Below are positions 5,466 to 11,569 of a stretch of 11,569 nucleotides of DNA, piece after piece; position 1 is the stretch's first letter, and each line of letters begins with the position of its first letter. The notes under the pieces are model-generated. The model did not search any database, was not told where the DNA came from, and saw only the letters and a list, made by a program, of their open reading frames with translations. The translations under genes were made by a program, and so were the position numbers. The DNA is from Gammaproteobacteria bacterium (GTDB taxonomy: Bacteria; Pseudomonadota; Gammaproteobacteria; HK1): assembly GCA_020444775.1 (NCBI GenBank), contig JAGRHX010000629.1, forward strand, positions 1 to 11,569. The letters run 5' to 3'.

Positions 5466-6874
5466 CGTTGTCGAGAGCGACGCGACGCCGGGCCGTTCGC
5501 TACCTGGCCGGCACATTGTTCGCGATGCTGTTCATCTGCCGTGGATCGACAGCATGGGCACAGCCGCAAACGCCGGGCACCACGGACACCGACCCGCCGA
5601 ATCGTGCCCAGATCGAGGGTACCGACCAGACGGTGGCGGTCACCGCTCCGGCTCGTGATGCCGAGATTGCCCGGCGCTTGAGCAACATCCTGCTCGCGAC
5701 CGATCGCTTCGAGGATCCGAAGGTCGCGGTGGATGACGGCATCGTCGTGCTCAGCGGCGGTGTGCGCGATATCGACGAGCGTCAATGGGCGGCCGATGTG
5801 GCGCGCCGTACCCAGGGCGTGGTGGCGGTCGTCAATAACATCCACGTGATCGATCCGCCGCTGTGGTCGCTGGAGCCCGCGACCCGTGAGCTCGATGCGC
5901 TATGGCGTCAGATCGTGCGCGCGCTGCCGCTGTTCGTGCTCGGTCTGAGCATCCTGCTCGTCACGCTGGCCGTGGCCGGCGCCTTCGCTCGGCTGTTCAC
6001 CCGGCTGCTCGGTGGACGCATCGACAACGCCCTGGTGCGAAGCGTGTTGCAGAAGGTGCTGTACGCCGGAGTCATCGTGCTCGGCATCTATCTGTTCCTG
6101 CGGGTCTCGGGGCTGACCCAGCTCGCGGTCACCGTGGTCGGCGGCACCGGTCTGCTGGGACTGGTGCTGGGCTTCGCGTTTCGCGACATCGCCGAGAATT
6201 TTCTCGCCAGCATCCTGATCAGCATCCAGAAGCCGTTCCGATTGGGCGATGCGATCGAGGTCGAGGGACGGAGCGGCATCGTCCAGCGGGTAACCACGCG
6301 TGGCACCGTGCTGCTCGATTTCGACGGCAACCACATCCAGATCGCGAATGCCACGGTCTACAAGAGCACGATCAAGAACTTCACCGCGAATCCCAAGATC
6401 CGCGCCGATTTCATGGTCGGTATCGGCTATGAGGCGAGTATCGTCCAGGCCCAGGACATTGCGCTGGGCGTGTTGCGTGAGCACTCGGCGGTGCTCGACG
6501 ATCCGGAGCCGACCGTGCTGGTCGAAGAGCTGGCATCGTCGACCATCAACCTGCGCCTGTACTTCTGGATCGACGGTCATGCCCACAGCAAGCTCAAGGT
6601 GCGCTCGGCCGTCATGCGGTTGGTGATTCGGGCCTTCGAGGCCGCCGGCATCTCGCTGCCGGACGATGCGCGGGAGGTGATATTTCCGCAGGGCCTGCCG
6701 GTCAGGATGCTCGAATCGGAGCCCAAGGCCGCGCCTGAGCCGCCGACGCGCGCACCGGACAGCGCCAGCGAAGCGACTGCGGCGGAGGGCGATCTGGCCA
6801 GCGAGGCACGTGACATCGAGCGCCAGGCGCGCCAGTCACGCACTCCGGAGGGCGGCGCGGACCTGCTCGAATGA
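5441..6874 (+). CDS. MscS-family mechanosensitive channel with N-terminal BON domain
   Basis: The protein is 477 residues from ATG 5441. An N-terminal signal peptide (RATRRRAVRYLAGTLFAMLF, ending STAWA-QP near residue 40) is followed by a BON domain at about 70-137 (RLSNILLATDRFEDPKVAV, DDGIVVLSGGVRD, ...GVVAVVNNIHV). Then come two or three membrane helices (about 160-185, 204-225, 228-250) and the MscS core: the pore helix GTGLLGLVLGFAFRDIAENFLA (235-256), the beta domain FRLGDAIEVEGRSGIVQRVT with NHIQIANATVYKSTIKN, and the C-terminal cage domain. The tail (about 420-477) is acidic, Ala/Glu-rich and probably disordered. MscS channels release solutes on osmotic downshock; BON domains often bind membranes or envelope partners. 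ATG 5366 overlaps the previous stop but adds 25 residues ahead of the signal peptide. ATG 5441 has gcgaggg upstream, so I prefer it; 5456 is also possible. Confidence 0.88.
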   Translation: MSIPAMSIPLSRATRRRAVRYLAGTLFAMLFICRGSTAWAQPQTPGTTDTDPPNRAQIEGTDQTVAVTAPARDAEIARRLSNILLATDRFEDPKVAVDDGIVVLSGGVRDIDERQWAADVARRTQGVVAVVNNIHVIDPPLWSLEPATRELDALWRQIVRALPLFVLGLSILLVTLAVAGAFARLFTRLLGGRIDNALVRSVLQKVLYAGVIVLGIYLFLRVSGLTQLAVTVVGGTGLLGLVLGFAFRDIAENFLASILISIQKPFRLGDAIEVEGRSGIVQRVTTRGTVLLDFDGNHIQIANATVYKSTIKNFTANPKIRADFMVGIGYEASIVQAQDIALGVLREHSAVLDDPEPTVLVEELASSTINLRLYFWIDGHAHSKLKVRSAVMRLVIRAFEAAGISLPDDAREVIFPQGLPVRMLESEPKAAPEPPTRAPDSASEATAAEGDLASEARDIERQARQSRTPEGGADLLE

Positions 6875-6962
6875 CGTGATTGACAGGCAGATCGATGTCG
6901 GGATCGGGGCGCTAACGATGCGCTGGAGGTAACGTGCAGCGCAAACCCGGGGCGACTTCGGC

Positions 6963-7093
6963 TATAAAGGCACCCCCGAGACGTGCCTCGCGGCCTTCGT
7001 CGCCTCACGGTGAGGGCTCCCGAGCCCGTTCGGGTGGAATGATCGCTGCGGCACCGCTGGCGGATTGTCGGCTTCACGATTCGGAACTCGTTC
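6963..7093 (+). promoter_or_regulatory. Possible -10 box and hairpin-rich leader of the MFS gene
   Basis: A strong -10-like tataaa (6963-6968) stands out in a GC-rich gap; no clear -35 is found at 17 bp. A transcript from it would have a leader of roughly 120 nt. Three stems overlap within the leader: cctca/tgagg (7003-7007 with 7011-7015), gggct/agccc (7014-7018 with 7023-7027) and cccg/cggg (7025-7028 with 7031-7034). Neighbouring stems share bases, so they exclude one another. A separate TTGACA (6880-6885) lies just after the previous stop but has no -10 at the right distance. I recognise no known riboswitch here. Confidence 0.35.
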
Positions 7094-8350
7094 ATGTCCA
7101 TCTCCACTCGCACCATGGTCGGCGCCGACCATGTCGCCGCCCGCGAACGCCTCACGCGCGCGGTGCTGGTCGTCATCGTCGCCGGCTGTCTGATTTCCTT
7201 CCTGGGCTTCGGCGTGCGCTCGTCCTTCGGCTTGTTTCTCGAGCCGATGACCAGCGCGCGCGGCTGGAACCGCGAGACCTTTGCCCTGGCGATGGCGATT
7301 CAGAACCTGCTGTGGGGCGCCGGTGTGCCGCTGGCGGGAATGTTCTCGGATCGCTTCGGTCCGCCCTACGTGCTCGCCGGCGGCGCGTTGATCTACGCCG
7401 GTGGTGTGCTCGGTATGGGACTGGCCGACAGCAGCGTCGCCCTGCAGCTGACCTGCGGTGTGCTGACCGGGCTCGGTATCGCCTTCACCTCCTTCTCCAT
7501 CGCGCTGGCAGCGATGGCGAAGGTGGTGCCGGCGCGACGACGGACCCTGGCACTCGGCCTGGGTACGGCCGCCGGTTCCTTCGGTCAGGTGGTCTTCTCG
7601 CCCGTCGCCCAGGGGATGATCAGTGGTCTGGGCTGGCAGGACGCGCTGCTGTTCCTGGCGATCGCGGCCTCGGTGATCCTGCCAATCGCCCTGATCCTGC
7701 CGGGTGAGGACGCCGCCGCCGGGCGCAAGGCCATGGAGCAGACCATCGGCCAGGCGCTAAAGGAAGCGGTCGGGCATCGCGGCTTTGTGCTGTTGACCGT
7801 GGGCTTCTTCGTCTGCGGCTTCCACGTGGCCTTCATCGGTGTGCACTTCCCGGCCTACGTGCGCGATCTGGGACTGGCGCCCGAGGTCGGCGCCTACAGC
7901 ATGGCGATCATCGGTCTGGTCAACATCCTCGGCGCCTTCTCCGCCGGCCTGGTCGGTCAGCGCATGAGCAAGCGCACCGCGCTGAGCTTCATCTATCTGT
8001 TGCGGGCGCTGGCCATCACCGGGCTGTTGCTGGCGCCGAAGACCGAGCTCACCATTTATCTGTTCTCGGCTTCCATGGGCCTGTTGTGGCTGTCCACCGT
8101 GCCGCTGACCTCGGCGATCGTCGCCCAGGTCTTCGGTGTCCGATACATGGCCACCCTTTTCGGTATCGTGTTCTTCTCCCACCAGCTCGGGAGCTTCAGC
8201 GGCGTGTGGTTGGGCGGCTATCTGTACGACACCATCGGCACCTACGATCCGGTGTGGTGGGCCGGTATCGCGCTCGGCCTGCTGGCGGCCGTCATCCATG
8301 CGCCCATCGACGAGGCGCCGGTGGCCAGGCTGGCCGCCGAGCCGAGCTGA
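7094..8350 (+). CDS. Major facilitator superfamily transporter (12 TM, monocarboxylate/OFA-like)
   Basis: This 418-residue inner-membrane protein has twelve hydrophobic segments in two halves, separated by a charged central loop (about 203-228). TM1 ends in FLGFGVRSSFGLFLEPMTSARGWNRETFALA, the pattern of the monocarboxylate/oxalate-formate-antiporter-like MFS group. The loop after TM2 carries motif A as AGMFSDRFGPPYVL (81-94). The late segment FGVRYMATLFGIVFFSHQLGSFSGVWLGGYLYD is also typical of that group. By homology it would carry small organic anions, but the substrate is not fixed by sequence. A weak ggaa box lies 7 nt before ATG 7094. It is 10 bp upstream of srkA and probably co-transcribed with it. 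The lactate-oxidation genes further right make a monocarboxylate substrate attractive but unproven. Confidence 0.88.
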   Translation: MSISTRTMVGADHVAARERLTRAVLVVIVAGCLISFLGFGVRSSFGLFLEPMTSARGWNRETFALAMAIQNLLWGAGVPLAGMFSDRFGPPYVLAGGALIYAGGVLGMGLADSSVALQLTCGVLTGLGIAFTSFSIALAAMAKVVPARRRTLALGLGTAAGSFGQVVFSPVAQGMISGLGWQDALLFLAIAASVILPIALILPGEDAAAGRKAMEQTIGQALKEAVGHRGFVLLTVGFFVCGFHVAFIGVHFPAYVRDLGLAPEVGAYSMAIIGLVNILGAFSAGLVGQRMSKRTALSFIYLLRALAITGLLLAPKTELTIYLFSASMGLLWLSTVPLTSAIVAQVFGVRYMATLFGIVFFSHQLGSFSGVWLGGYLYDTIGTYDPVWWAGIALGLLAAVIHAPIDEAPVARLAAEPS

Positions 8351-8360
8351 GCAGCCTGTC

Positions 8361-9386
8361 ATGGCAGACGACGATCGCAACGTGAGTGGAGCGGACCAGC
8401 GGCCCTTCGACGGACTCGAGCCGTCCGTGGTGCTCGACGCGGTGGAGACCTTGGGGGTGGCTTGCTCGGGTCGACTGCTGGCGCTGAACAGCTTCGAGAA
8501 TCGCGTCTATCAGCTCGGTCTGGAGGACGGCCGCAGCGTGGTGGCGAAGTTCTACAGACCAGCGCGTTGGAGCGACGCGACGATTCGCGAGGAGCACGCC
8601 TTCGCCATCGAGCTGGCGCGCAACGAGGTGGAGGTGGTCGCGCCGATGGCGGATCGCGAGGGCGAGACGCTGCTCGAGCACGCTGGATTCAGATTCGCGG
8701 TCTATCCGTCGGTGGGCGGCTATTGGCCGGAGTTGAACCACGCCGAGGATCGACGTCAGCTCGGCCGCTTGCTCGGTCGCATGCACGCGGTCAGCGCGCT
8801 GCACGGGTTTCAGCACCGACCGGCGCTCGACGTGCAGAGCTTTGGCTATCGCGCGGTCGAGACCGTGCAGCGAAGCGGTCTGCTCGCGGTCGGTCTGGAA
8901 AGCCGTTACGCCGAGGTGACCGCCAACCTGCTACAGCGCATCGAGCGTCGCTATGCCGACATCGGTCCGATGCGGCAGTTGAGGCTGCATGGCGATCTGC
9001 ACCGCGGCAACATCCTCTGGTCGGAGCGCGGCGTCGCCCTGGTCGATCTGGACGACTGCCGCATGGGGCCGGCCATCCAGGATCTGTGGATGCTGCTGGA
9101 TGGCGATGCCGAGCAGATGCGCGAGCAGCTGTTCGACATCGCCGAGGGTTACGAGACCTTCTTCGAGCTGGACTGGCGTGAGATCGCCCTGATCGAGGCG
9201 CTGCGCGGCCTGCGTCTGATGCACCACGCGGCCTGGCTCGCGCACCGTTGGACGGACCCGGCGTTCCCGAAGGCCTTCCCCTGGTTCGGCACGGAGAACT
9301 ACTGGGTTTCGCATACACACGACCTCAGCGAGCAGATCGACAAGCTGGATCTGTCTGCTAGTGGCCTGTCGGCGGGTCTGCACTGA
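8361..9386 (+). CDS. srkA: Stress response kinase A (SrkA/YihE/RdoA)
   Basis: This 341-residue cytoplasmic Ser/Thr kinase has the aminoglycoside-phosphotransferase fold. The N-lobe shows LLALNSFENRVYQLGLEDG (39-57) and the nucleotide lysine in VVAKFYRPARW (60-70, K63). The catalytic loop is HGDLHRGNILW (210-220, D212 and N217) and the metal-binding motif is VDLDDCRMGPAIQDLWMLL (228-246). The C-terminal LRLMHHAAWLAHRWTDPAFPKAFPWF is characteristic of SrkA. E. coli SrkA is 328 residues and counters Cpx- and oxidative-stress-linked cell death; that role is carried over from the family. The ATG at 8361 is 10 bp after the MFS stop, with only a weak ribosome site, suggesting dependence on upstream translation. 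The frame is open further upstream, but the SrkA similarity begins after this start. Confidence 0.93.
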   Translation: MADDDRNVSGADQRPFDGLEPSVVLDAVETLGVACSGRLLALNSFENRVYQLGLEDGRSVVAKFYRPARWSDATIREEHAFAIELARNEVEVVAPMADREGETLLEHAGFRFAVYPSVGGYWPELNHAEDRRQLGRLLGRMHAVSALHGFQHRPALDVQSFGYRAVETVQRSGLLAVGLESRYAEVTANLLQRIERRYADIGPMRQLRLHGDLHRGNILWSERGVALVDLDDCRMGPAIQDLWMLLDGDAEQMREQLFDIAEGYETFFELDWREIALIEALRGLRLMHHAAWLAHRWTDPAFPKAFPWFGTENYWVSHTHDLSEQIDKLDLSASGLSAGLH

Positions 9387-9566
9387 GCGGTTGCTCCAAG
9401 AGCTCTGAGCGGCGCGCCGTGCATTGCGTCAAGGATCCGAGCCTGCGGGTGACGTACCCTGTGCCGGTATCCGAATCCGGCGTGCTGACAGCGGTCTTGC
9501 GATCCACATCGCGCCGCGCGCGAGCGGCCCTCGGCCCGACCCGCCACCAGCTTAGGGAGTGTCAAG

Positions 9567-10238
9567 ATGGACTGGGATCTCGACGAACAGGAGCAGCGTG
9601 TCCTGGGTGCGTTGATCGAGAAGAGCCTGGCGACGCCTGATTACTATCCCATGACGGTCAGCGGTCTGACCGCGGCGTGCAACCAGCGCTCCAATCGAGA
9701 GCCGGTGATGGATTTGAGCGAGGCGCAGATCCGAAGCGCGCTGGACGGTCTGATGGCGCGGTATCTGGTCCGTGAGCGTAGCCCGGCCGGCAGCCGCAGC
9801 GTCAAGTTCGCGCATCGTCTGGACGACGAGCTGGGGCTGCGCTTCAAATTCACGCGTGCCGATCTCGCGGTGCTCTGTCTGCTGCTGTTACGCGGACCCC
9901 AGACCGTGGGTGAGCTGCGCGGGCGCAGCGGTCGCATGTACGAGTTCGCCAGCGTCGCCGAGGTGGAGTCGACGCTGAACCGTTTGATGACGGGTGACGA
10001 GCCGCAGGTCACGCGGCTGCCGGTGGAGCCTGGCCGGCGCGAGGCACGCTATGCGCACCTGCTCGGTGTCGGCGCACCGCAGAGCCTGCCACCGGATCGT
10101 GACGAGCTGGCGCCGATGCGCAGCATCCCAGACGATCCGGACTTCCACGCGGCGCTCAGCGCGCGGGTCGCCGAGCTCGAAGAGATTGTCGCGCTGCTGA
10201 AGACCGAGGTGGACGAGCTCAAGTCACGTCAGGACTGA
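9567..10238 (+). CDS. yceH: YceH family protein (DUF480)
   Basis: This 223-residue protein is close to the usual family size (about 215). It begins LDEQEQRVLGALIEKSLATPDYYPMTVSGL and has the hallmark AACNQRSNREPVMDLSEAQI (37-56), then a second winged-helix-like domain (LRFKFTRADLAVLCLLLLRGPQTVGELRGRSGRMYEF, 91-127). It ends in a short predicted coiled coil (about 195-220, RVAELEEIVALLKTEVDEL). The paired winged-helix architecture suggests DNA or protein binding, but the biological role is not established. A gggag box at 9554-9558, 8 nt upstream, supports the ATG at 9567. The 180-bp gap after srkA holds no other gene I can support, and no clear promoter. Confidence 0.93.
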   Translation: MDWDLDEQEQRVLGALIEKSLATPDYYPMTVSGLTAACNQRSNREPVMDLSEAQIRSALDGLMARYLVRERSPAGSRSVKFAHRLDDELGLRFKFTRADLAVLCLLLLRGPQTVGELRGRSGRMYEFASVAEVESTLNRLMTGDEPQVTRLPVEPGRREARYAHLLGVGAPQSLPPDRDELAPMRSIPDDPDFHAALSARVAELEEIVALLKTEVDELKSRQD

Positions 10239-10296
10239 GCCGCGTCCGTGCCACTCGAGCCCAAAGACACCAATGCCTGGAGGTAGCCGAGCCTCG

Positions 10297-11073
10297 ATGT
10301 CCGATACGAGCACGCCCAAGCCGCGAGTCGGTCTGTTCGTGACCTGTCTGGTGGATCTGTTCCGACCCAATATCGGTTTCGCCGCCGTGCGCCTGCTCGA
10401 GCAGGCCGGCTGCACGGTCGAGGTTCCTCAACCGCAGATCTGCTGTGGTCAGCCAGCCTTCAACTCAGGCGATCTGAACCTCACCCGTCGGCTCGCCCAG
10501 CGCACCATAGAGGCCTTTGAAGGTTTCGACTACGTAGTGGCGCCGTCGGGATCGTGTGCGAGCATGATCCGTCATCACTACGCGGAGCTGTTCCAGGCCA
10601 GCGTGCCGTGGGCCGACCGGGCGAGGGCCCTGTCCGAGCGCACCCACGAGCTGCTCGGATTCCTGCACGACGTGATGCGGGTGGACGGCTTGCAGGCACG
10701 TTTCGATATGGTGGCGACCTATCACGACTCCTGCTCCGGGCTGCGTGAGATGGGAGTGCAGAGCCAGCCGCGGGCGCTGTTGAGGCAGGTCGAGGGACTG
10801 CGTCTGCAGGAGATGCGCGACAGCAACGTCTGCTGCGGCTTTGGTGGCGCCTTCTGCGTGAAGTTCCCACGCATCTCCGAGCGGATGGTGGCGGACAAGG
10901 TGCGCTGCATCGAGGACACGCGTGCCGAGGTGCTGCTCGGCGGTGATCTCGGCTGTCTGCTCAACATGGCCGGGCGGCTGAGCAGGTCCGGCAGCTCTGT
11001 GAAGGTCTATCACTGCGCCGAGCTGCTCGCTGGGATGGCGGACGCGGCCGCGATCGGCGAGCCGGAATCCTGA
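10297..11073 (+). CDS. lutA: L-lactate utilization iron-sulfur subunit LutA (YkgE-like)
   Basis: This 258-residue protein has two CCG (DUF3483-type) cysteine-rich domains. The first has VTCLVDLF (15-22), CCGQPAFNSG (49-58) and PSGSCASM (83-90). The second has YHDSCSGLREMG (142-153), NVCCGFGGAFCVKF (177-190) and GDLGCLLNMAGRL (216-228). This two-domain set is diagnostic of LutA/LldE/YkgE, a subunit of the LutABC complex that oxidises L-lactate to pyruvate with iron-sulfur clusters. It is cytoplasmic, with no signal peptide. I chose ATG 10297 because family similarity begins there; a ggagg (10279-10283) is 13 nt away, longer than ideal, and ATG 10273 in the same frame is the alternative. lutB starts 25 bp after its stop, so they form an operon. 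It is separate in function from yceH, 58 bp upstream. Confidence 0.92.
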   Translation: MSDTSTPKPRVGLFVTCLVDLFRPNIGFAAVRLLEQAGCTVEVPQPQICCGQPAFNSGDLNLTRRLAQRTIEAFEGFDYVVAPSGSCASMIRHHYAELFQASVPWADRARALSERTHELLGFLHDVMRVDGLQARFDMVATYHDSCSGLREMGVQSQPRALLRQVEGLRLQEMRDSNVCCGFGGAFCVKFPRISERMVADKVRCIEDTRAEVLLGGDLGCLLNMAGRLSRSGSSVKVYHCAELLAGMADAAAIGEPES

Positions 11074-11098
11074 CCCCGGGGCCGAGGCGGAGACACCC

Positions 11099-11569
11099 AT
11101 GCAGTCCAATGCCCATCGATTCAAGCAGCGCGCCTATGTGGCCCTGGAGGACAGCCAGCTGCAGAGCGCGCTGCGTTTTGCCCAGACGGGTTTTGTCAGT
11201 CGGCGGCAGGAGGCCATAGACGCCTTTCCCGAGTTCGAGGCGGTGAAGCGCGCGGCCCGCGAGATCAAGGAGCACACGCTGCAGCACCTGGACGCCTACC
11301 TCGAGCTGTTCGAAGCCAACGTGGTGGCGAACGGCGGCCAGGTGCACTGGGCCAGCACCCCGGCCGAGGCGCGTGCGATCATCGTCGATCTGTGCAAGCG
11401 GGCGAACGCACGCCGGGTGACCAAGAGCAAGTCGATGATCGGTGAGGAGATCGCGGTCAACGAGGCCCTGCAGGCGGTCGGCGTGGACGTGCTCGAGACC
11501 GATCTGGGCGAGTACATCATCCAACTCGCCAACGAGCCACCCAGCCACATCATCGCGCCGGCCATCCAC
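11099..11569 (+). CDS. lutB: L-lactate utilization iron-sulfur subunit LutB (YkgF-like), partial
   Basis: The frame opens at ATG 11099 and is still open at the window edge, giving 157 residues of a protein usually about 470-480 long. The N-terminal part carries ALEDSQLQSALRFAQTGFVSRR and the LutB/YkgF signatures RVTKSKSMIGEEIAVNEAL (106-124) and VLETDLGEYIIQLANEPPSHIIAPAIH (131-157), which belong to the LUD domain. The ferredoxin-like cluster domain lies beyond the edge. A ggag box 6 nt upstream supports the start. It works with LutA, and normally LutC, in L-lactate oxidation. A lutC gene would be expected to the right of the window. Confidence 0.93.
   Translation, partial: MQSNAHRFKQRAYVALEDSQLQSALRFAQTGFVSRRQEAIDAFPEFEAVKRAAREIKEHTLQHLDAYLELFEANVVANGGQVHWASTPAEARAIIVDLCKRANARRVTKSKSMIGEEIAVNEALQAVGVDVLETDLGEYIIQLANEPPSHIIAPAIH

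Noticed and set aside
6880..6885. A consensus TTGACA just after the channel gene stop, as a promoter
   Set aside because: No -10-like hexamer lies 15-19 bp downstream, so it is not supported as a promoter on its own.
6577..7176. A 199-residue minus-strand open frame over the channel tail, the leader and the MFS start
   Set aside because: It is Ser/Arg-rich low-complexity sequence, a mirror of the channel's coding region, with no domain and an unlikely position across three elements.
7757..8380. A 207-residue minus-strand open frame opposite the MFS gene
   Set aside because: Its Gly/Gln/Asp/His-rich composition is that of the reverse complement of a membrane protein gene, and it has no recognisable fold.
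9383..9412. Short direct repeats ctgagcgg at the end of srkA
   Set aside because: Two 8-bp copies 14 bp apart are within chance for GC-rich sequence and show no further pattern.
10465..11124. A 219-residue minus-strand open frame opposite lutA
   Set aside because: It is antisense to a firmly identified iron-sulfur protein, and its His/Leu/Gln-rich sequence shows no family motif.

Overview
This window is GC-rich chromosomal DNA with dense, short-spaced genes. The stress-response kinase SrkA and the YceH/DUF480 protein are both typical of Gammaproteobacteria, so I infer a high-GC gammaproteobacterium. The genus cannot be told from this window. I see no tRNA, rRNA, CRISPR array, insertion sequence or phage gene, and nothing indicating recent transfer.

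Left part (1-3384): the tail of an unidentified gene converges on a small EthD-like dimeric alpha/beta-barrel gene, with a 12-bp perfect inverted repeat between them. Divergent from the barrel gene is an EamA/DMT-family permease. That permease converges on a leftward two-gene operon, marR-emrA: a MarR-family regulator with an unusual acidic, repeat-bearing tail, overlapping an EmrA-type membrane fusion protein. No EmrB-type permease lies next to emrA.

Centre (3385-6874): a 112-bp divergent control region holds a perfect 16-bp palindrome, the likely MarR operator. To its right is an isocitrate lyase/PEP mutase superfamily lyase that keeps the KRCGH catalytic loop. After a 310-bp gap with two hairpins comes an exported chalcone-isomerase-like protein. 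It is followed by, and possibly translationally coupled to, a mechanosensitive channel with a periplasmic BON domain fused in front of its MscS core.

Right part (6875-11569): a long, hairpin-rich leader precedes an MFS transporter, followed 10 bp later by srkA, then yceH. Last come lutA and the start of lutB, two iron-sulfur subunits of the LutABC L-lactate-oxidising complex. The lutB gene runs off the window.

Most genes belong to known families. The parts most worth a second look are the MarR palindrome that may link efflux to a C-C lyase, the emrA gene without emrB, the BON-MscS fusion beside a chalcone-isomerase-like protein, the duplicated start region of that channel, and the overlapping stems in the MFS leader. 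I did not find a clear, wholly new multi-gene system.
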